Made by a program: the position numbers and the translations under genes
In this document: piece after piece, positions 55,701 through 64,000 of the stretch
Numbering within the stretch: position 1 is the stretch's first letter
Layout: every line of letters begins with the position of its first letter
Origin: Sanderia malayensis
Taxonomy: Eukaryota > Cnidaria > Scyphozoa > Semaeostomeae > Pelagiidae
Length of the DNA stretch: 64,000 bases
Direction of reading: 5' to 3'
Assembly: GCA_013076295.1 (NCBI GenBank)
Contig: RQOL01000882.1
Coordinates: 1,674,001 to 1,738,000 of the forward strand
Notes under the pieces: model-generated
What the model saw: the letters and a program-made list of their open reading frames with translations, nothing else
Told to the model about the DNA's origin: nothing
Database searches by the model: none

Positions 55701-58700
55701 TCATTCATAGTCATTATAATTACATTAATGTTTATTGCATTTATTTAATTGCATTTTTTCTTTCAGCACGCGATGATATGCTTGGCAAAGAGAAGAAGGA
55801 ATGCCCAACAATATGGAATTTCAAGGTACTTCATTGCAGCTTTAATTTCACGACAAACTAGATTTCACCTTCACTAAAGTGCCGACAACTCCCTGTTACT
55901 CTATTCCTGTTATTGATTATACCACTGCCTCTATACATACTGTTGGAGAACTCTTTCTCCCTTTCCAGTTCTTTTATACGGTATGGAATCACACAAGTAA
56001 AACAACTCTTTCTTCTAATCAACTCTTATCTCAATCGAATCACATACAACACAGCTACACTCCAATCCTAAAATTTCACGATCCTGTTCCACACCCAAAT
56101 CATGTGGTGTTAAGTTATGTGGTGTAAAAAGCGCCGCCTCACTGCTGCTCCGCAACACATACAGATTCTATATAAAATGCTTGCTTGTAAAAAACAGCGT
56201 TTACCACCCCCAGCTTTTGTTTTGAATTACCCCTGTTTTGGTTCTTATTGGCAGGGTGAAGGATATCATTTTATGTTTTATTTTTTTTTCTTATTTTATA
56301 GAAACAAGCTGAATTGAAGTCGGCATTGAATACCCCACCATGTTACAGGTTAGTTGCAGTGCTAGCTTGTCTTCCACTTGCCATTCTTCCCTCTTCTTTC
56401 ATTATGCTTCCTTCTTCTTGTTATTCTTCCTCCGTCTTCTAATATCCTTCTTTCTTTTGGCTACTTTCATTTTATTTTTCTTTCGTCTTCTATTACCATT
56501 CCTCCGTTTTATTACTCTTCCTTTGTCCTAACTCTTCCTCCGTTTTCTAATATCCTTCTTTCCTTTGGCTACTTTGGTTTTATTCTTCCTTTCTCTTCAA
56601 TTACCATTCCTCCGTTTTATCACTCTTCTTCCGTCCTTTTATAGTCTTCTTTTGTTTGACTACTGTCCTTTTTCTTCTATTACTATTCCTTTTCCTTCAT
56701 TTTCTATTACTCTTTATTCTGTCTTGTCCTTCTTCCTTCCTCATGTGTCACCCTTGTTTTATCCTTACTTTTGTTTTCTATTTCAACCTTTTTTCTTCTC
56801 CGTGATATTTCGTATCTGTGATTAACAATATCAAACATATTCTTCATTAACATTCAGTATCTACATCATGGGACTTGTCTTAAAATGGATGAAAGCTGAA
56901 GGCGGAGTGAAAGGTGTGTTATTGCCATTTGATATCTTAACATCATTCATTGACATACAGTAGTAAAAACCTGCATATAAGAACCTGTAAATTTCCACCG
57001 AGGCTATTGTTCCAAGACTATAAGCTATTGTTTTTCTTTTGTTTTGAGCAGAAATATCACCCTGAAAGTTCTTAATTGATTGGTTCTTATATGCGGGTAT
57101 TTTATTCCAGTTTTGAAGCATTGCTTTATTTATTTTGCTCCTTTTTTCAGTGTTTGAGGAGAGGAATTCAAGAAAAGCAGAATTATTTTACAAATCCATG
57201 GAAAGATCAAATGGATTTTATGAGTAAGTTATTGGGTTTTTAGTTTTCCATTATTAAGCATTCGGCTATTTCAATATATGCTTCTTCTATCTTTCCATTT
57301 TTCCTTCTTTCTATAGCTCCTTTCATACATTGCTTCTTTCACATTTTGCTTCTTTCACGTATTGCTTCTTCTTTGCATTACTTCCTTTATCTATTGCTTG
57401 ATCTATCTATTGCGTCTTTCATATACTGCTTTCTCTATTCATTGCTTATTTTATCTATTGTTTCTTCTATTAATTGCTTTCTCTATCTATTGCTTCATCT
57501 ATCTGTAGTTTTTTTATCACATTTCTCTTTAATCTATCGTTTGTTTATCTTGCGTACCTCGCTTGAAACTCCTGGGTAGCCAACTTAATTGGCTGTATGT
57601 ACCTCCTTTAAGCGAACTCTTTCAGAACATACATTTTCTTTAAAAACACGCTGAAAATAATTTGTTTTGGTAGGATGTGCCAAACATTATTAACATTAAA
57701 TAGTTTTACGATTAGAAATATTTTTTTCTTTCAGGGCAATAATTGACCCCGAGGCGAGGTCAAGGGTCAATATTCCATTCAGGGTCGGCAAAGGTGATGC
57801 GGCGTTGGAAAAGAAGTTTGTCCAAGAGGCTAAATCACAAGGGTTAGATGGCCTTGCCGGCCATAGGTTAGTATAAAAGAATTTTTGCCTTTCATTCTTT
57901 TTCAAACTTGTTTCTCATAAGAATTTTTTGATTGGGAATTTTGGTCTGTTCTCTACAAGGAGGAATCTTTCCCGATCTTATTGTTTGCAAATGCAATTAG
58001 CATCCTTACTACATCAAGTTGTGTACTTGTATACCCAATTTGTTGCTCCTTCTATCTATTGCTTATTCTATCTATTGCTCCTTCTATCTATTGTTTCTTC
58101 TATCTATTGTTTCTTCTATCTATTGCTTCTCTATCTATTGTTTCTTCTATCTATTGCTTCTCTATCTATTGCTTCTCTATCTATCGCTCCTTCTATCTAT
58201 CGCTACTTCTATCTATTGCTTCTTCTATCTATTGTTTCTTCTATCTATTGCTCCTTCTATCTATTGCTTATTCTATGTATTGCTTCCTCTATCTATTGCT
58301 CCTTCTATCTATTGCTTCTTCTATCTATTGCTCCTTCTATCTATTGCTCCTTCTATCTATTGCTTCTTCTATCTATTGCTTCTTCTATCTATTGCTCCTT
58401 CTATCTATTGCTTCTTCTATCTATTGCTCCTTCTATCTATTGCTCCTTCTATCTATTGCTTCTTCTATCTATTGCTCCTTCTATCTATTGCTCCTTCTAT
58501 CTATTGCTTCTTCTATCTATTGTTTCTTCTATCTATTGCTCCTTCTATCTATTGCTCCTTCTATCTATTGCTTATTCTATCTATTGCTTCCTCTATCTAT
58601 TGCTTCTTCTATCTATTGCTCCTTCTATCTATTGCTCCTTCTATCTATTGCTTCTTCTATCTATTGTTTCTTCTATCTATTGCTCCTTCTATCTATTGTT

Positions 58701-61700
58701 TCTTCTATCTATTGCTTCTCTATCTATTGCTTCTCTATCTATCGCTCCTTCTATCTATCGCTACTTCTATCTATTGCTTCTTCTATCTATTGCTCCTTCT
58801 ATCTATTGCTTATTCTATGTATTGCTTCCTCTATCTATTGCTCCTTCTATCTATTGCTTCTTCTATCTATTGCTCCTTCTATCTATTGCTCCTTCTATCT
58901 ATTGCTTCTTCTATCTATTGCTTCTTCTATCTATTGCTCCTTCTATCTATTGCTTCTTCTATCTATTGCTCCTTCTATCTATTGCTCCTTCTATCTATTG
59001 CTTCTTCTATCTATTGCTCCTTCTATCTATTGCTCCTTCTATCTATTGCTTCTTCTATCTATTGTTTCTTCTATCTATTGCTCCTTCTATCTATTGCTCC
59101 TTCTATCTATTGCTTATTCTATCTATTGCTTCCTATATCTATTGCTTCTTCTATCTATTGCTCTTCTATCTATTGCTCTTCTATCTATTGCTTCTTTATC
59201 TATTGTTTCTTCTATCTATTGCTCCTTCTATCTATTGTTTCTTCTATCTATTGCTTCTCTATCTATTGCTTCTCTATCTATCGCTCCTTCTATCTATGCT
59301 CTTCTATCTATTGCTTCTTCTATCTATTGTTTCTTCTATCTATTGCTTCTTCTATCTATTGCTCCTTCTATCTATTGCTTCTTCTATCTATTGCTCCTTC
59401 TATCTATTGCTCCTTCTATCTATTGCTCCTTCTATCTATTGCTCCTTCTATCTATTGCTTATTCTATCTATTGCTTCTCTATCTATTGCTTCTATCTATT
59501 GCTCCTTCTATCTATTGCTCCTTCTATCTATTGCTTCTTCTATCTATTGTTTCTTCTATCTATTGCTCCTTCTATCTATTGTTCTTCTATCTATTGCTTC
59601 TCTATCTATTGCTTCTCTATCTATCGCTCCTTCTATCTATCGCTACTTCTATCTATTGCTTCTTCTATCTATTGTTTCTTCTATCTATTGCTTCTTCTAT
59701 CTATTGCTCCTTCTATCTATTGCTTCTTCTATCTATTGCTCCTTCTATCTATTGCTCCTTCTATCTATTGCTCCTTCTATCTATTGCTTCTTCTATCTAT
59801 TGTTTCTTCTATCTATTGCTCCTTCTATCTATTGCTTCTTCTATCTATTGTTTCTTCTATCTATTGCTCCTTCTATCTATTGCTCCTTCTATCTATTGTT
59901 TCTTCTATCTATTGTTTCTTCTATCTATTGCTCTTCTATCTATTGCTCTTCTATCTATTGCTTCTTCTATCTATTGTTTCTTCTATCTATTGCTCCTTCT
60001 ATCTATTGCTCCTTCTATCTATTGCTCCTTCTATCTATTGCTTCTTCTATCTATTGCTTCTTCTATCTATTGCTCCTTCTATCTATTGCTCCTTCTATCT
60101 ATTGCTCCTTCTATCTATTGCTCCTTCTATCTATTGCTCCTTCTATCTATTGCTCCTTCTATCTATTGTTTCTTCTATCTATTGCTCCTTCTATCTATTG
60201 TTTCTTCTATCTATTGCTCCTTCTATCTATTGCTTCTTCTATCTATTGTTTCTTCTATCTATTGCTCCTTCTATCTATTGCTTCTTCTATCTATTGTTTC
60301 TTCTATCTATTGCTCCTTCTATCTATTGCTCTTCTATCTATTGTTTCTTCTATCTATTGCTCCTTCTATCTATTGCTCCTTCTATCTATTGCTTATTCTA
60401 TCTATTGCTTCCTCTATCTATTGCTTCTTCTATCTATTGCTCCTTCTATCTATTGCTCCTTCTATCTATTGCTTCTTCTATCTATTGTTTCTTCTATCTA
60501 TTGCTCCTTCTATCTATTGTTTCTTCTATCTATTGCTTCTCTATCTATTGCTTCTCTATCTATCTCCTTCTATCTATCGCTATTCTATCTATTGCTTCTT
60601 CTATCTATTGTTTCTTCTATCTATTGCTTCTTCTATCTATTGCTCCTTCTATCTATTGCTTCTTCTATCTATTGCTCTTCTATCTATTGCTTTCTTCTAT
60701 TCTATCTATTGTTTTCTTTTCTATTTTTCTATCTATTGCTTCCTTCTATTTTTATTCGCTACTTCTATCTATTGCTCCTTCTATCTATTGCTTCTTCTAT
60801 CTATTGTTTCTTCTATCTATCGCTCCTTCTATCTATCGCTACTTCTATCTATTGCTTCTTCTATCTATTGTTTCTTCTATCTATTGCTTCTTCTATCTAT
60901 TGCTCCTTCTATCTATTGTTTCTTCTATCTATTGCTTCTTCTATCTATTGCTTCTTCTATCTATTGTTTCTTCTATCTATTGCTTCTTCTATCTATTGTT
61001 TCTTCTATCTATTGCTTCTTCTATCTATCGCTACTTCTATCTATTGCTCCTTCTATCTATTGCTTCTTCTATCTATTGTTTCTTCTATCTATCGCTCCTT
61101 CTATCTATCGCTACTTCTATCTATTGCTTCTTCTATCTATTGTTTCTTCTATCTATTGCTTCTTCTATCTATCGCTACTTCTATCTATTGCTCCTTCTAT
61201 CTATTGCTTTTTCTATCTATTGTTTCTTCTATCTATCGCTCCTTCTATCTATCGCTACTTCTATCTATTGCTTCTTCTATCTATTGTTTCTTCTATCTAT
61301 TGCTTCTTCTATCTATTGCTTCTTCTATCTATTGCTCCTTCTATCTATTGCTCCTTCTATCTATTGCTCCTTCTATCTATTGCTCCTTCTATCTATTGCT
61401 CCTTCTATCTATTGCTCCTTCTATCTATTGTTTCTTCTATCTATTGTTTCTTCTATCTATTGCTCCTTCTATCTATTGCTCCTTCTATCTATTGCTCCTT
61501 CTATCTATTGCTTTTTCTATCTATTGTTTCTTCTATCTATTGCTTCTTCTATCTATTGCTCCTTCTATCTATTGCTCCTTCTATCTATTGCTCCTTCTAT
61601 CTATTGCTTCTTCTATCTATTGCTCCTTCTATCTATTGCTCCTTCTATCTATTGCTTCTTCTATCTATTGCTCCTTCTATCTATTGCTCCTTCTATCTAT

Positions 61701-62030
61701 TGCTTCTTCTATCTATTGCTCCTTCTATTTATTGCTCCTTCTATCTATTGCTTATTCTATCTATTGCTTCCTCTATCTATTGCTTCTTCTATCTATTGCT
61801 TCCTCTATCTATTGCTTCTTCTATGTATCGCTACTTCCGTCTTATTTTTATCAGACTTATCGCTATTTCTTCTATCTTATCTATTACCCATTCGATTTGT
61901 AATGCCTTTTTATCTTTTTCACAGATCAGTCGGCGGTTGCAGGGCTTCCATGTACAACGCTGTGACGTACGATGACGTCAGAGTTCTTACCAACTTCATG
62001 AGAGAATTCCAACTGACCAATCAGAATTGA
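46749..62030 (+). CDS. PSAT1: Phosphoserine aminotransferase (one-base frameshift in exon 8)
   Basis: Fifteen exons: 46749-46808, 47447-47507, 49937-50006, 50572-50657, 51630-51688, 52128-52182, 52741-52818, 54673-54766, 55279-55342, 55767-55825, 56302-56348, 56858-56913, 57151-57223, 57735-57866, 61925-62030. About 366 residues (human 370). It converts 3-phosphohydroxypyruvate and glutamate to phosphoserine, with PLP, in serine synthesis. Family blocks: FFPGPSALP, EMSHRSKEF, MFLQGG, YVYYCSNETV, PLICDMSS, the PLP lysine in GGAQKLLGPAG (about Lys198), NTPPCYSIYIMGL, RVNIPFRVG, GHRSVGGCRASMYNAV. Exon 8 lacks one base near 54732-54736: the frame hits TAA at 54738-54740, yet the downstream exon phases fit only if one base is restored. 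All other exons look selected, so a sequence or assembly error is likelier than a pseudogene. Introns 2 and 14 carry large repeats. Confidence 0.93.
47535..49513. mobile_element. Foldback-like element, PSAT1 intron 2
   Basis: Left arm 47535-48170 consists of tandem words CAGTACAGTGGAGGCTGTTC and GGGATAACATCAGTACAGTG; right arm 48991-49513 is the reverse complement. The outermost bases ATCACCCGGGGTAATGTCTG and their complement are exact. The 820-bp loop has unrelated sequence including a second inverted-repeat element. Long tandem-repeat inverted arms resemble Drosophila FB-type foldback elements. No target duplication or transposase recognised. Confidence 0.85.
48263..48667. mobile_element. 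MITE nested in the foldback loop
   Basis: Starts TACACGCTTTTTTTTATAAG then gaacc, ends GGTTCCTTATAAAAAAAAAA then gcgtgta. Same family as 54287-54450 (TACACGTTTTTATTTTATAA...AAAAACGTGTA). Confidence 0.75.
50701..50896. mobile_element. MITE with AGTGGCGTAGATAGAGGGGG ends, copy 3
   Basis: Starts AGTGGCGTAGATAGAGGGGG and ends CCTCTATCTACGCCATCGCT; inner words match the 25405 copy. It follows the PSAT1 exon 4 donor by about 45 bases. Confidence 0.8.
50979..51569. mobile_element. Long MITE, TACCGTATTTCCTCTATTAAGCGCC family
   Basis: Starts TACCGTATTTCCTCTATTAA then gcgcccgggcgc; ends GCGCTTAATAGAGGAAATAC then ggta. About 590 bp, with subterminal repeats GGGTGGGCGCTTATTAGAGG on both sides. Longest family member here. 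PSAT1 intron 4. Confidence 0.8.
54287..54450. mobile_element. MITE of the TTTCTTATAAAGG family
   Basis: Starts TACACGTTTTTATTTTATAA, ends TTTCTTATAAAGAAAAACGT then gta, with an inner TCTATTGTTAAGGAAAACAATAGA symmetry. PSAT1 intron 7. Confidence 0.7.
55350..55590. mobile_element. Diverged MITE, GCAATAGTGGACAAA family
   Basis: Begins GCAATAGTGGACAAATCTAA and includes AACGCTGTTTTGTGGGAGTG; right side GGACTTTGTTCCATTTTAGC is a decayed complement of the left end. PSAT1 intron 9. Confidence 0.45.
56360..56800. repeat. Degenerate TTCTATTACCATTCCTCCG tract
   Basis: Pyrimidine-rich degenerate repeat in PSAT1 intron 11 (TTCTAATATCCTTCTTTCTT, ATTACCATTCCTCCGTTTTA). Forward open frames here are compositional. 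Confidence 0.6.
56956..57104. mobile_element. MITE with TACAGTA..CCYGCATATAAGAACC ends, copy 4
   Basis: Starts TACAGTAGTAAAAACCTGCA and ends GGTTCTTATATGCGGGTATT. The left and right ends are imperfect complements. PSAT1 intron 12. Confidence 0.6.
57300..57540. repeat. Degenerate forerunner of the 16-bp satellite
   Basis: PSAT1 intron 13. Loose repeats such as CATTGCTTCTTTCACATTTT and TCTATCTATTGCTTCATCTA share the TTGCTTCTTY..TAT pattern of the large array in the next intron but are far less regular. Confidence 0.65.
58041..61838 (+). repeat. 3.8-kb minisatellite, 16-bp unit, PSAT1 intron 14
   Basis: Unit TTCTATCTATTGCTCC with frequent variants TTCTATCTATTGCTTC, TTCTATCTATTGTTTC and TTCTATCTATCGCTAC; some units lose two or three bases. 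About 235 copies. Because 16 is not a multiple of three, the 48-bp triple repeat encodes the same 16-residue peptide, YCSFYLLLLLSIAPSI, in all three forward frames without stops. It is transcribed inside the intron between exons 14 and 15 and shows no start, splice or protein support. Confidence 0.97.
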
Positions 62031-63258
62031 CATGTGCTGTCGCCAATAACGACATTCGTCAATAGCAACAAGCATCTCATTACTTCATGTCTGCGTGAAT
62101 TCGCTTTGCTTGCTTGCAAATTCGTTCCTATAAACCTACTTGGTTTCAATAAGTAAAGTGTACAAAGTTATAACTAGATCGATTGCTGAAGAACAGTCAC
62201 ATTATGAGAAGGTTTAATGTCGCAATCTAAGCCAATGCATTTGTTGTTTAACAATACACGTTGTTTTATGTAATTCATTTAATTTTATTATGGACAACGC
62301 CTACCAACCACACCCTTAAATTCCCCCATTTATTTACCCTTAGTTGTTAATTTTTCATCATTTAACTCGGAATTTCAATGTCTGTTGTTGATCAATTCCA
62401 GAGATGTTGATATTAACACAAGTACATAATTGCCATACAGTAGTTTAAAATTTTCTTTTAAATTTTATTTCTATTTAAAACTTGTCATTTTAATAAGATA
62501 CATTAATTTTTGGAGTAAATGTCAAATGACGTGAGTTCTTTTTATCTGGTTTCTTTCTGCAAATTTTACATGGAGTCTATTGTTAAAGACAATAAATTAT
62601 TATTCCTTCTTTCTTTCTTTTTATATTTTTTTACCAAGTGAATACTGTCGACAGTATTTTATTTTTCCTTTACAATTTTTCTCAACAATTGATAGAATGA
62701 TGTTGAGATGATTTTCCGGTCAAGATAATTCTCTTGCTACCTTATTCATATCAAAGTTTAGGTGGTATTTTGGCATTTTCCATAAACTTTTCTATCAATC
62801 TTTAATTTCACTTTTATCTATTTTTAACACGTCACTGAGGTCATATGGCTTCGATAGCTCTTTTCAGAGCTCTTTCCATATGTCCTTCAGCAATAACTTT
62901 GTAAATTGATGTAATACCTATATTCTTCTCTGTTCGATTAAAAGTTAACTTAAATATTCATCATATCGTTTTTTCGTATCATTGTAATTAAATATTGTTA
63001 TTGTTGAAAAATACATGAAATTGATTGAATTTATCATCACTTCCATTCCATGTTGTAACTTGATAAATCGAAATGTTTGCGCTGAACACCTGAAAACTGA
63101 ACTGGCTGATAATGGTGCATGTTAAAAATCGTCCAATTTGGTTTTGTTTGATCTTTGTGTCCGTTGTTTTTTATCGACATTTGATCTTCTTCTGTTCTAT
63201 CTACATTTGTGGCCTTTAAACCGTGAAGATCTGTCATTGTTCTTTGTAGATTTTCAAT
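62031..63258. other. PSAT1 3' UTR and glycogen synthase upstream region
   Basis: No additional exon recognised. A candidate PSAT1 polyadenylation signal AATAAA is at 62591-62596. The right half should carry the glycogen synthase promoter; no motif was assigned. Confidence 0.4.
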
Positions 63259-63325
63259 ATGAGCAATCAGGAAGATGAATCGGAGACATTTGTCTTCGAA
63301 GTTGCCTGGGAAGTTGCAAATAAAG
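63259..63325 (+). CDS. GYS: Glycogen synthase, first coding exon (partial)
   Basis: ATG at 63259 opens MSNQEDESETFVFEVAWEVANK and ends at AAAG/GTAATT in phase 1. FEVAWEVANK is the invariant N-terminal block of animal glycogen synthases, followed in the family by VGGIYTV across the exon junction. Animal enzymes have a short variable N-terminus before this block, as here. The rest lies beyond the window; no further exon was seen to 64000. The enzyme adds glucose from UDP-glucose to glycogen in the cytosol. Only 22 residues are visible, so the call rests on that block and the splice phase. Confidence 0.8.
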
Positions 63326-64000
63326 GTAATTTTTGCGTATTAATCCTTTTAAATAACAATGTTTGCGAAAGCTTTTCAAGGCCTAAATGTGGGTCCACCC
63401 ACTTTTTTCATTTGTTTTCGAACGTGTCCATGAACCATGTGTTGTTGTTTGTTGGGCAATTCCGTTACGGGGCGATTTCGTATAATTTTAACAAATGACC
63501 AGCATATTTCGATATCAGTTACTAAACAAAACAGCAGGAATATTAAAATAAGATTGATTCAGTTCAGATTCTTTTATTATTTTTCTGTTTACTTCGTTTT
63601 GGAAATGTATACTGTGACGTGAACAAGCTGATCTATTTTGCTGATGTTTATACCTGTTTAAAAACGAATTTACAATATCTATTAAAGAATAATATATTTA
63701 CGTTGCACATTCGTTCGAAAATGACGCTTTAGAGTGTTACAGGCATTGATAGAAGTAAACCAAAAGCGTGTTTTTTATTGTTCATTGTTCATAAAAAAGT
63801 GCTATTTAAGAAAGTAATACTCTGTTTTTCAATAAGTTAAGAAAGTTCAGTACTGGATTTTTTAAACATAAGAAAGTTGACCAATTTAGACCTAAGTTAA
63901 ATGTCGCTTTTCTCATGTATCAAATAAAATACATGAATTAATAGGTGCATGAGAAGAGCGACGTTCCAGTCTGGAATCGAGGCCCTTCACGCCACAGATC
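63326..64000. other. Glycogen synthase intron 1 (partial)
   Basis: No exon seen. A stretch at about 63770-63900 (GTTCATAAAAAAGTGCTATT, TAAGAAAGTTCAGTACTGGA) resembles the 6290-6390 sequence in Rab11 intron 3, suggesting another dispersed element with unclear ends. Confidence 0.4.

Noticed and set aside
57928..62030. Three forward open frames of more than 1,300 residues
   Set aside because: They are one 16-bp intronic minisatellite read in three frames; PSAT1 exons 14 and 15 flank it in phase.

Overview
This is a eukaryotic, AT-rich window from an invertebrate animal genome. Genes have many short exons with canonical GT-AG introns of about 0.3-5 kb, and introns and spacers are full of short inverted-repeat elements, tRNA-derived SINEs and minisatellites. 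Protein content (Rab11, ANKMY2, cysteine dioxygenase, phosphoserine aminotransferase, glycogen synthase, a MACPF/PAN protein) is animal. A cnidarian, sponge or other marine invertebrate fits, but the phylum cannot be fixed from the sequence alone.

Layout. 1-2199 (+): 3' part of a MACPF protein with two PAN-like Cys modules and a telomere-like minisatellite in its intron. 4745-11079 (-): complete six-exon Rab11. 11695-27746 (-): complete twelve-exon ANKMY2 (ankyrin repeats plus MYND zinc finger). Its largest intron holds, on the same strand, a complete three-exon gene (15798-18126) for a secreted, cysteine-free, two-part repeat protein: eleven 14-residue Thr/Pro/acidic repeats followed by Arg-rich RRRYVVPS repeats. 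I recognise no family for it and consider it the most novel item here. 28420-34673 (+): complete cysteine dioxygenase, head-to-head with ANKMY2. 37352-43871 (-): a nine-exon coiled-coil protein with an N-myristoylation-type MGCGTS start, unknown function. 46749-62030 (+): fifteen-exon PSAT1, intact except for one missing base in exon 8. 63259-63325 (+): first coding exon of glycogen synthase, which runs off the window.

Non-coding landscape. PSAT1 intron 2 carries a 2-kb foldback-like element whose arms are tandem repeats. PSAT1 intron 14 carries a 3.8-kb minisatellite with a 16-bp unit that is open in all three forward frames and mimics proteins of over 1,300 residues. ANKMY2 intron 5 (upstream of the 20266-20340 exon) carries a ~228-bp tandem array with conserved hairpins. 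At least six families of terminal-inverted-repeat elements recur across the window.

Functional links are loose. PSAT1 (serine synthesis) and CDO1 (cysteine oxidation) both belong to sulfur/serine amino-acid metabolism; Rab11 and ANKMY2 both have links to ciliary trafficking in vertebrates. The proximal upstream regions of Rab11, CDO1/ANKMY2 and PSAT1 all contain CACGTG E-boxes. Exon boundaries were read by eye from splice consensus, phase continuity and protein similarity recalled for each family; no search was run.
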